From Piscicola geometra (Eukaryota; Annelida; Clitellata; Hirudinida; Piscicolidae): DNA of 64,000 nucleotides. Below, piece after piece: positions 11,101-23,100 of this stretch. The notes beneath the pieces were generated by a model, which was not told the origin of the DNA, made no database searches, and saw only the letters and a list, made by a program, of their open reading frames with translations. A program made the translations under genes and the position numbers. The stretch covers positions 276,001 to 340,000 of the forward strand of contig OX030967.1 of NCBI GenBank assembly GCA_943735955.1, given 5' to 3'. How positions within the stretch are numbered: position 1 is the stretch's first letter; each line of letters starts with the position of its first letter.

Positions 11101-14100
11101 AGGAAGGAATGAAGGAAGGAAGGAAGGAAGGGAGGAAGGAAGGAAGGAAGGAAGGAAGGAAGGAGGAAAGAAGGATAAATCATATTAGGTACATATCTAG
11201 CAAATTATCAAAAAATCTAGGTATCATTTATCGTTTAAGATTCCAGTTTCCTATATTTATCTTAATGACTTTATATAATTCCCTTATTTTGCCTTACTTA
11301 ACTTATTGCATTCCTGTCTGGGGTCGTAGCTCCAAATCAAATCTTCATTTATTAAGTCTAAGTCAAAACTTTTTTCTGCGTATTTTGTTTAAATTAAATA
11401 AGTTCGATCACATTAGTAATTATTATAGCATGGCAAATGTTTTAAATATAAATCAGCTACACATTGTTTTTTCCTTGATTCTCTTCTATAAAATATATAA
11501 ATTAAATTATTGTCAATTACTCTATAATCAAGTTATAGCATTTAGTAACCATAGTACTAGGCCTTTAAGATATAATTTTGATTTCTATTTTAATAAACCT
11601 AGATCAAATTTTTTTATTAATTCCGTTCTATACTCAATGATGCATTACTGGGATAGATTGCCAATACATGCTAAAAATTCATTGTTATTTGGTTCATATA
11701 AGGTTATAATTTACAAGTTAATTAATTCAAATTTCTTTTCGTAATAGTTTTCTAATTGTCTATTCATATATAAATGTTATTTTGACCAATCAGTCTAATA
11801 AAAATCTATTATAAATCTGGGTACTTTTACTTTTATATTTTTACAAAAATTTGATTATTAATGGAAAGTTGATATAAATTTTGTTTACATTGAATTTAAT
11901 TTTGGTTTTAATTATTTTGTGATTACTGTGATTAATATATTAATCAGTTTCTCTGTTACTTTTTGTTTGAGTGGCCCAACAAGTGTATACTTCGAGTCTT
12001 CTAGAAATTAACCATGTTAATTTGCTGAATAAAATCTTGTTTGAATTGAATTGAATTGAAAAGGAAGGAAGGAAGGAAGGAAGGAAGGAAGGAAGGAAGG
12101 AAGGAAGGAAGGAAGGAAGGAAGGAAGGAAGAAAGGAAGGAAGGAAGGAAGGAAGGAAGGAAGGAAGGAAGGAAGGAAGGAAGGAAGGAAGGAAGGAAGG
12201 AAGAAAGGAAGGAAGAAAGGAAGGAAGGAAGAAAGGAAGGAAGGAAGGAAGGAAGAAAGGAAGGAAGGAAGAAAGGAAGGAAGGAAGAAAGGAAGGAAGG
12301 AAGGAAGGAAAGAAGGAAGAAAGGAAGGAAGAAAGGAAGGAAGGAATGAAGGAAGGAAGGAAGGGAGGAACTGACCATGCCACTTGATGTAGGAGTTGAC
12401 GAGGGCGAGGTTGCTTCTGATGTCGTTGATGTACTTGTACAGCTCATAGAGGAGTTCCCTGACATGGCGTTTGGGTGGATGGACGGATGGATGGGTGGTA
12501 TACACCTTTTTGTATGAAAACATAAACAAAAACTTAGTTAGTTGCATATATGTATATTGAATATTCTTGATCTAATCGTCAAAGTCACTTTACTGAGAAA
12601 ATTGACTGATATAAATATTTTTCAAATAGTAGTCGATTAACCTTTGAAATTCTAAATTTGAAATTTGAAATTTGAAATTCTAAATTTGAAATTCTAAATT
12701 TGAAATTCTAAATTTGAAATTCTAAATTTGAAATTCTAAATTTTAAATTTTATATTTGAAATTCTAAATTTGAAATTCTAAATTTGAAATTTGAAATTCT
12801 AAATTTGAAATTTGAAATTCTAAATTTGAAATTTGAAATTCAAATTTCTAAATTTGAAATTCTAAATTTGAAATTTGAAAATCAAAATTTGAAATTCAAA
12901 ATTTGAAATTCAAAATTTGAAATTCAAAATTTGAAATTCAAAATTTGAAATTCAAAATTTGAAATTCAAAATTTGAAATTCAAAATTTGAAATTCAAAAT
13001 TTGAAATTCAAAATTTGAAATTCAAAATTTGAAATTCAAAATTTGAAATTCAAAATTTGAAATTCAAAATTTGAAATTCAAAATTTGAAATTCAAAATTT
13101 GAAATTCAAAATTTGAAAATCTAAATTCTAAATTTGAAATTCAAAATTTGAAATTCAAAATTTGAAAATCTAAATTCTAAATTTAAAATTTTTATAATTT
13201 AAAGTAGAAAATGATTTATTTTATTATTTCGATTATTCTTCCGATAGGCTGAAGTGAAATGTGAATCTAGTGGGGAACATTGAGAAATGCGCTCTGATAT
13301 ATTTGGTGATTTGTTTAAATGTTTATGAAGGTGCCATTCAGATGCATTGTTGCATGAAGCCAAAGGAATCGATGCGACGATTCTTGAATGAGTGGAAGGA
13401 TGAGTCAGCAAATTGATTGGAACTTTATGTGCCAACCAGTGCCTCAACCACCTGAAACCCATGCCACCAGTGCCTCAACCACCTGAAGCCCATGCCACCA
13501 GTGCCTCAACCACCTGAAACCCATGCCACCAGTGCCTCAACCACCTGAAACCCATGCCACCAGTGCCTCAACCATTTGAAGCCCATGCCACCAGTGCCTC
13601 AACCACCTGAAACCCATGCCACCAGTGCCTCAACCACCTGAAACCCATGCCACCAGTGCCTCAACCACCTGAAACCCATGCCACCAGTGCCTCAACCACC
13701 TGAAGCCTATGCCACCAGTGCCTCAACCACCTGAAGCCCATGCCACCAGTGCCTCAACCACCTGAAGCCCATGCCACCAGTGCCTCAACCACCTGAAGCC
13801 CATGCCACCAGTGCCTCAACCACCTGAAGCCCATGCCACCAGTGCCTCAACCACCTGAAGCCCATGCCACCAGTGCCTCAACCACCTGAAGCCCATGCCA
13901 CCAGTGCCTCAACCACCTGAAGCCCATGCCACCAGTGCCTCAACCACCTGAAGCCCATGCCACCAGTGCCTCAACCACCTGAAGCCCATGCCACCACTGC
14001 CTCAACCACCTGAAGCCCATGCCACCAGTGCCTCAACCACCTGAAGCCCATGCCACCAGTGCCTCAACCACCTGAAGCCCATGCCACCACTGCCTCAACC

Positions 14101-17100
14101 ACCTGAAGCCCATGCCACCAGTGCCTCAACCACCTGAAACCCATGCCACCAGTGCCTCAACCACCTGAAGCCCATGCCACCAGTGCCTCAACCACCTGAA
14201 GCCCATGCCACCAGTGCCTCAACCACCTGAAGCCCATGCCACCAGTGCCTCAACCACCTGAAGCCCATGCCACCAGTGCCTCAACCACCTGAAGCCCATG
14301 CCACCAGTGCCTCAACCACCTGAAGCCCATGCCACCAGTGCCTCAACCACCTGAAGCCCATGCCACCAGTGCCTCAACCACCTGAAGCCCATGCCACCAG
14401 TGCCTCAACCACCTGAAGCCCATGCCACCACTGCCTCAACCACCTGAAGCCCATGCCACCACTGCCTCAACCACCTGAAGCCCATGCCACCACTGCCTCA
14501 ACCACCTGAAGCCCATGCCACCACTGCCTCAACCACCTGAAGCCCATGCCACCACTGCCTCAACCACCTGAAGCCCATGCCACCACTGCCTCAACCACCT
14601 GAAGCCCATGCCACCACTGCCTCAACCACCTGAAGCCCATGCCACCACTGCCTCAACCACCTGAAGCCCATGCCACCACTGCCTCAACCACCTGAAGCCC
14701 ATGCCACCACTGCCTCAACCACCTGAAGCCCATGCCACCAGTGCCTCAACCACCTGAAGCCCATGCCACCACTGCCTCAACCACCTGAAGCCCATGCCAC
14801 CACTGCCTCAACCACCTGAAGCCCATGCCACCAGTGCCTCAACCACCTGAAGCCCATGCCACCACTGCCTCAACCACCTGAAGCCCATGCCACCACTGCC
14901 TCAACCACCTGAAGCCCATGCCACCACTGCCTCAACCACCTGTTGGGGATGTTGACCAACTTGTCGACGATGGTCGAGAGATCGCCGTAGCCGTCATGGA
15001 AGCGGATGGCTCGTTCGTACCAGTCAGCAGCGGTCTGAGGTCCCGAGTAGCAGAGGTCGTCGTCGTCGTAGCCGTACATGCTCTGTCGAGGGGTGCGTTG
15101 GTCGCATGGGCGTATGCACGTGGGGCAAGGGGGGCCGCTGCTTCCCCTTTTATAACTGATGAAAAATGTAATAAGTAGCAAAATACAAAAAAAACAGATG
15201 TTATCATTAATTGTTTCCTGTGTCTTTTTCTGCTTCACATGATTTAGCCCCCAGAGCACATGTGTGCAACTGATGGCCGCCATGTCAGTCAATGTGGTCC
15301 GAGAGAGCTCCGAAGTTAGAACTAGGTCTCTGGTGCCATCGCTTTGTATGTATTTGCCATGCTGATTCACAAAAGCTGATAACTTAATGCTATCTTATTG
15401 TGTTCAGAATGGCAACCCATTTCGATGGCCACAAGAGAAAAGTTGATGCAGTGTGAGAACTGTTCCAAGGAAAAGGGAAAGGAGAATACTTCAAGAAGAT
15501 TAACCGGTGTTTTTTCTGTTACGAGACGATGTCAATTGCGGAAGAGTACAATCGCTCTCGACATTTGACACGCAACTAAGGACGCTAAAGCTTCAAAAGA
15601 AGCCAAAATTCTCCAAAAATAAAAAGAGCAAAGTTTATTCATGAAATCCACAGCCAAAAACGAGGCCATGGTGAAAGCTAGCTCCATTGTGCCTGGGATG
15701 ATCGCTTTCAAGCCTTTCTCAGAGAGAGCGTCTTTGAAGCAGTAATGCTGATGGCTTGTGAGCAGGTGTGTCTCGATCAGTTTTGAAAACGTCAAGTCAT
15801 CAAGAAACACTATGGCTGTCCGAGTGAAAAAACTAGAAAAAAACACAACTGGTCGAGGAGACACGAAGCCACACGGCTTGTCCATTACCTGTTGATGAAA
15901 TGAACAGAAAACATGGACACAGCGCAGTTATCAAATGTTATTAAAAGTGTTAAATTTGATTTCTCTATTACTGAAGAGGTGTTTGATGTAGGGGGGTTAA
16001 AACCACAAAGGTGAAAAATATGTTTGATGCGGCGGGGAAGTCCGTAAGTAAAGATGGATTGCAGAAGGAAACTTGGTAGGGTGAACTACCGACGGAGCCC
16101 CGGTAAAATGGGAAGAAAAAGTGGGCTTGGTTGGACTAGCAGGGCGGCATCTGCTGCGAATCTCGAGAGGGTCCTACCCAGCATGCATATCATGTGGATC
16201 AACCTTTTTGTGTGTGTATTATATACCATTTTGATAAATTTAAAACGTTATTAATAAATAATAATCATATTAGTTTTGTCTTTGTGTTGAATGATGCGAA
16301 CATGGTTTAAGTAAATGGAAAGAAATAAAAACTGTCCCCACCCCCTTTTATTTGGAGCTGGATGCGGTCATGGTTGGTGGGTGGGGTGGTGGATGGGTTG
16401 GTTGGTGGGTTGGTTGGTGAGTTGGTGGGTGGGTTGGTTGGTGGGTGGGTTGGTGGATGGGTTGGTGGGTAGGTGAATGGGTGGGTTCACTATCGAGTGG
16501 GTTGGTGGGTGGGTTGATGGGTGGGTTGGTGGATGGGTTGACGGATGGGTTGGTTGCAGTGTTATTTTCGTAACGAAAACGAAAACAAACACGAGAATTC
16601 TGAATAATCGTTCCACGAAAACGAAAATAAAAAATAAATTTATTTTCAAAACGAAAACGAAAATAAAAACTATAATTATTTCCAAAACGAAACTGAAATA
16701 AAAACTATAATTATTTTAAAAACGAAAATTAAATAAATTTTAAAGTATGCCATAATATGGAAATGTATAATTTATAAAAAAAATATATGTCTATGTTATA
16801 AACATTATCTTTGGGCTTTATGAAAGTAGCGCCATTTATAAAACGTTATTTTATTACTGCTTCGCTTTGTCAATTAAATTATCACTTATTTTAATCGTAA
16901 ATTTTTTATTATATTTCATATTTGTCATTACTCAATAATTTACGTACTCAATTTTTATAATATTTCAATTGACTGTTAATTTTTAAAACTCATTTGTTGT
17001 TAATATACAGTTCTATTTTACTGTTTCATTTTATGATCAATTAATTTTTTTAGATATAAAAAATAGTGTTCAAAGTTGTAAATTGATATATTTTCAAAAC

Positions 17101-20100
17101 TAAAATGAAAATAAAAACTTTAATTATTTTCAAAAGTGAAACGAAAATAAAAACTTTAATTATTTTCAAAACGAAAACGAAAATAAAAACATTATTTATT
17201 TTCAAAACGAAAACGAAAATAAAAACTATAATTAATTCCAAAACGAAACTGAAATAAAAACTATAATTATTTTATGAAACGAAAATAACACTGGTTGGTT
17301 GGTGGGTTGATGGGTGGGTAGGTGGGTGTGTGGGTTCACTATCGAGTGGGTTGGTGGGTGGGTTGATGGGTGGGTTGGTGGACTGCAGTGAAGAAGATGG
17401 GTGGCTTCAAGGTATGAAAAGCAAGACTCGCGCAGTTGACGCTACCTTGGCCATTTGGTGACCATTTCGAAATATGCTAGGTAAAATCCGGGTTGCCTAA
17501 AATAGAAAAAGCTAATTATAATTAAAAAAATTTCTGCGATTTTGTTTTCCAGCTATTTTTTTTAATTAACTGCATTAAATAAGTAAAAAAATGAAAAAGT
17601 TAAAAACTAGTAAGCCATTTCTACGTGTTTTTCATCCATTCAGAGTCAACTAGCGGTTCATTTGAAGTGAATTTGAAAAGGGGCACAGGACAGGACTGTC
17701 GATCACTAATTTGGTCATTTGCTGAATTTTTAGAAATTGGTTAGACCTGATTGATCGAAATTATATATAACTAAACTTACAAAAGTCTGTCACTTACTGA
17801 CTTTTCTGGAAGCTTTCTCTCGATGCCACATCTCTAATGCCCCAATTAAAAAAGCGCGCCTTGTTTCCTCAATTATGCTTAAAAGTTTGGTTCATCGTGA
17901 GCCCTGCAAGGGTTTATGAAACTCGCTGCAGGAAATGTTTGTCGGAAACGAGTTTTGGAAGAAACAGCAAAAAAGGGTAGATATGGTGAGAATTAAAGCT
18001 GAAAAGAAGAAAGAATTGATTGAATAGAAGACGGATAGAAGTGCAGGGACTGTTGAGGTAGTTCGGAGATGCTGCTGAAAAAGGATGTATTCTTAACAAC
18101 AGTCATCTTAACAACACAACACCTTGGCCGCTGTTTGTCGATGCGTAGTGGAGGTGGTAGTGGCAGAAGTAACAGTAGTAGCTGTAGCAGAAGTAGTGTC
18201 AGTGGAAGAAGCTGTGGTATCATTGATAGGAACAGAGTTGAAAGCCTCCTTCGTGGTCTCGTCTGCGATGGGCAGGGGCAGGGGGTCAGCGATGGGCAGG
18301 GGCAGGGGGTCAGCGATGGGCGAGCCGGTGGAAGAAGTTGAGCCTGCTGGTACAAGGAATGGTGATGCTGGCTCTAATCGAAATAATATTTATGCAGTAT
18401 ATGGGCTTAACTACAATGAATTGTAATGGGTGTTCACAGGTGGAACATTAGAAGATATTCGACAATGCAGTCAGGCTGGAAAACAGCACACTTTTCCAGT
18501 CAACTAACTGACCGGTGAAATAAATTATCGGTCACTTGTGAATTTTGTTAGACTACATTTTTAGTGTTTTAAAAATCAATATTTTACAATAAAATACTTT
18601 TAATGACACACTCGAGTGTATTGTTACCGCTGTATATTTCAAATAAACTTCAAAAACGCTATTAAAATTCATTTTCGGTCTTACGAAGCGACCAAGCGGA
18701 TTTAATTGTCGGCAAATAGCGATTAATGAAAAATCCGAAACTGCATCTGAGCAGGTGAACGCATCATGGGATCGCTTAGTGAGGTCGTTCCAAGTCTCAC
18801 TCACCAGAGGCTGCGGTGGTGGCGCTGAGTGGGAGGGTGGCTTGTTGTGTCAAAGTGGTGCATTGGTAGAAGCCTGCAGAGGTGAAGCGTTGTTGCAGGG
18901 AGTCTGGGTGGAAGACGAGGTGGAAGTGCTCCACCAACCACCTGGCCGCGTTGAGCATCTTCTCGCCAGTGGGACCATGCTCGAAGGGCAGATAGAAGAA
19001 GTCGCAGATCATTTGCAACTCCTGCCAGTACAACTCCTGCTTCTTCTTGCGGTCCTCACCGCACTTCTTCCTGCTGCGGCCTTCCTCGTCTGTCGCCATG
19101 GCAACGTCATCCTCCATCTTCCTCGCTGCTTCCGCCTTGTCTACCAGCTCGACGTCGATGCACTTTTCGAATGTTTTGTCTTCCTCCTCCTCCTCCTCCT
19201 TCTTCTTGCTGGCCCCTTCCGGACAGAGAGCATTCTTCTGTCCGAAAGAGGACTTGGCCTTGTAGAGTTCCGGCAGCCAGTCGAGCAGAGCCATTTCGAG
19301 CGCCTTGCGGGGCTCGTACTCGGCCTCCGCTGCCTCCTCCTCCACCTCCATGTCCGCTTCCCCCGCTGAGGCGCTCACTGCAGGAGAATGCTGCGTGAAG
19401 ATGCTTTTGGATGACATGAATTAATGAGATGGTGGCGAGTTGATGAAGCGGGTGCATCAAGACAAGCCTCTTACTAACGCCTCCAATAAAAACGATGCCG
19501 CCCCACCCTCCGACCAGGGAATCTGGTGACGGTGTTCCTGCTCCACTGAGCCAGCGTGTGCAGTGCGATGAAGTTCGCCTCGAATTCGCAGTTGGGGTTC
19601 GTGAGGACGCCACGCAGGCCAGCCAGCAGTTGGCAGGGACGCCCGTCGAAGGGTCCCAGGTAGATGCGCGATTGGTCGTAGTCGTTGGCGTGGATGTTGT
19701 CCCAGATGGTGACTGGTCGCTTCATCACCGCACTCACCTGCAGCCAGGGTGAGAGGGAGGGGAGTGGTTGGAGTCACTAGTGGGTGAGGAGGAGGGGAGT
19801 GGTTGGAGTCACTAGTGGGTGAAGAGGAGGGGAGTGGTTGGAGTCACTAGTGGGTGAAAAGGAGGGGAGTGGTTGGAGTCACTAGTGGGTGAGGAGGAGG
19901 GGAGTGGTTGGAGTCACTAGTGAGTGAAGAGGAGGGGAGTGGTTGGAGTCACTAGTGGGTAAGAAGGAGAGGAGTGGTTGGAGTCACTAGTGGGTGAGGA
20001 GAGGGGAGTGCTTGGAGTCACTAGTGGGTGAGGAGGAGGGGAGTGGTTGGAGTCACTAGTGGGTGAGGAAGAGGGGAGTGCTTGGAGTCACTAGTTGGTG

Positions 20101-23100
20101 AGAAGGAGGGGAGTGGTTGGAGAACTAGTGTGTGAGGAGGAGGGAAGTGGTTGGAGTACTAGTGGGTGAAGAGGAGGGAAGTGGTTGGAGTACTAGTGGG
20201 TGAGAAGGAGGGGAGGGGTTGGAGTCACTAGTGGATGAGAAGAAGGGGAGTGGTTGGAGTCACTAGTGGGTGAGAAGGAGGGCAGGGGTTGGAGTCACTA
20301 GTGGGTGAGGAGGAGAGGAGTGGTTGGAGGCACTAGTGGGTGAGGAGGAGGGGAGTGGTTGGAGTCACTAGTGGGTGAGGAGGAGGGGAGTGGTTGGAGT
20401 CACTAGTGGGTGAAGAGGAGGGAAGTGGTTGGAGTCACTAGTGGGTGAGAAGGAGGGGAGTGGTTGGAGTCACTAGTGGGTGAGGAGGAGGGGAGTGGTT
20501 GGAGTCACTAGTGGGTGAGGAGGAGGGAAGTGGTTGGAGCACTAGTGGGTGAAGAGGTGGGGAGTGGTAGGAGTCACTAGTGGGTGAGAAGGAGGGGAGT
20601 GGTTGGAGTCACTAGTGGGTGAGGAGGAGGGGAGTGGTTGGAGTCACTAGTGTGTGAGGAGAAGGCTGTGGTTGGAGTCACTAGTGGGTGAAGAGGAGGG
20701 GAGTGGTTGGAGTCACTAGTGGATGAGGGGGAGGGGAGTGGTTGGAGTACTAGTGGGTGAAGAAGAGGGGAGTGGTTGGAGTCACTAGTGTGTGAAGAGG
20801 AGGAGAGTGGTTGGAGTCACTAGTGGGTGAGGGGGAGGGGAGTGGTTGGAGTCACTAGTGGGTGAGGAGGAGGGGAGTGGTTGGAGTCACTAGTGGGTGA
20901 GGAGAGGGGAGTGGTTGGAGTCACTAGTGGGTGAGGAGGAGGGGAGTGGTTGGAGTCACTAGTGGGTGAGAGGGAGGGGAGTGGTTGGAGTCACTAGTGG
21001 GTGAGGGGGAGGGGAATGGTTGGAGTCACTAGTGGGTGAAGAGGAGGGAAGTGGTTGGAGTCACTAGTGGGTGAGAAGGAGGGGAGTGGTTGGAGTCACT
21101 AGTGGGTGAGGAGGAGGGGAGTGGTTGGAGTCACTAGTGGGTGAGGAGGAGGGAAGTGGTTGGAGCACTAGTGGGTGAAGAGGTGGGGAGTGGTAGGAGT
21201 CACTAGTGGGTGAGAAGGAGGGGAGTGGTTGGAGTCACTAGTGGGTGAGGAGGAGGGGAGTGGTTGGAGTCACTAGTGTGTGAGGAGGAGGCTGTGGTTG
21301 GAGTCACTAGTGGGTGAAGAGGAGGGGAGTGGTTGGAGTCACTAGTGGATGAGGGGGAGGGGAGTGGTTGGAGTACTAGTGGGTGAAGAAAAGGGGAGTG
21401 GTTGGAGTCACTAGTGTGTGAAGAGGAGGGGAGTGGTTGGAGTCACTAGTGGGTGAGGGGGAGGGGAGTGGTTGGAGTCACTAGTGGGTGAGAAGGAGGG
21501 CAGTGGTTGGAGTCACTAGTGGGTGAGAAGGAGGAGAGTGGTTGGAGTCACTAGTGGGTGAGAAGGAGAGGAGTGGTTGGAGTCACTGGTGGGTGAGAAG
21601 GAGGGGAGTGGTTGGCATTACTAGTGGGTGAGGGAGAGGGGAGTGGTTGGAGTCACCAGTGGGTGAGAAGGAGGGGAGTGGTTGGAGAACTAGTGTGTGA
21701 GGAGGAGGGAAGTGGTTGGAGTACTAGTGGGTGAAGAGGAGGGGAGTGGTTGGAGTCACTAGTGGGTGAGGAGAAGGGAAGTGGTTGGAGTCACTAGTGG
21801 GTGAGGAGGAGGGGAGTGGTTGGAGTCACTAGTGGGTGAGAAGGAGGGCAGGGGTTGGAGTACTAGTGGGTGAGAAGGAGGGGAGTGGTTGGAGTCACTA
21901 GTGGTGAGGAGGAGGGGAGGGGTTGGAGTCACTAGTGGATGAGAAGAAGGGGAGTGGTTGGAGTCACTAGTGGGTGAGGAGGGGGGGAGTGGTTAGAGTC
22001 ACTAGTGGGTGAAGAGAAGGGAAGTGGTTGGAGTCACTAGTGGGTGAGAAGGAGGGGAGTGGTTGGAGTCACTAGTGGGTGAGGAGGAGGGGAGTGGTTG
22101 GAGTCACTAGTGGGTGAGGAGGAGGGGAGTGGTTGGAGTCAATAGTGGGTGAGAAGAAGGGGAGTGGTTGGAGTCACTAGTGGGTGAGAAGGAGGGGAGT
22201 GGTTGGAGTCACTAGTGTGTGAGGAGGAGGGTGTGGTTGGAGTCACTAGTGGGTGAAGAGGAGGGGAGTGGTTGGAGTCACTAGTGGATGAGGGGGAGGG
22301 GAGTGGTTGGAGTACTAGTGGGTGAAGAAGAGGGGAGTGGTTGGAGTCACTAGTGTGTGAAGAGGAGGGGAGTGGTTGGAGTCACTAGTGGGTGAGGGGG
22401 AGGGGAGTGGTTGGAGTCACTAGTGGGTGAGAAGGAGGGCAGTGGTTGGAGTCACTAGTGGGTGAGAAAGAGGGGAGTGGTTGGCATCACTAGTGGGTGA
22501 GGGAGAGGGGACTGGTTGGAGTCACTAGTGGGTGAGAGGGAGGGGAGTGGTTGGAGTCACTAGTGGGTGAGAAGGAGGGCAGTGGTTGGAGTGACTAGTG
22601 GGTGAGAAGGAGGAGAGTGGTTGGAGTCACTAGTGTGTGAGGAGGAGGGGAGTGGTTGGAGTCACTAGTGGGTGAGGAGGAGGAGAGTGGTTGGAGTCAC
22701 TAGTGGGTGAGGAGGAGAGGAGTGGTTGGAGTCACTAGTGGGTGAGAAGGAGGGGAGTGGTTGGCATCACTAGTGGGTGAGGGAGAGGGGAGTGGTTGGA
22801 GTCACTAGTGGGTGAGAAGGAGGGGAGTGGTTGGAGAACTAGTGTGTGAGGAGGAGGGAAGTGGTTGGAGTACTAGTGGGTGAAGAGGAGGGGAGTGGTT
22901 GGAGTCACTAGTGGGTGAGAAGGAGAGGAGTGGTTGGAGTCACTAGTGGGTGAGGAGGAGGGGAGTGGTTGGAGTCACTAGTGGGTGAGAAGGAGGGCAG
23001 GGGTTGGAGTCACTAGTGGGTGAGGAGGAGGAGAGTGGTTGGAGTCACTAATGGGTGAGGAGGAGGGGAGTGGTTGGAGTCACTAGTGGGTGAGGAGAAG

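Noticed and set aside
9081..11183. Lys/Gly/Arg-rich and Phe/Leu/Pro/Ser-rich frames of up to 515 codons
   Set aside because: Pure (AAGG)n translation in both directions; no protein signal. The same holds for 11940-12547.
15532..15885. A 117-codon minus frame starting MDKPCGFVS
   Set aside because: It is antisense to recognisable BED-type hAT transposase pieces on the plus strand.
19047..19398. Plus-strand Ser/Pro-rich frames over OGA exons 7 and 8
   Set aside because: Shadows of the minus-strand coding exons, without family similarity.
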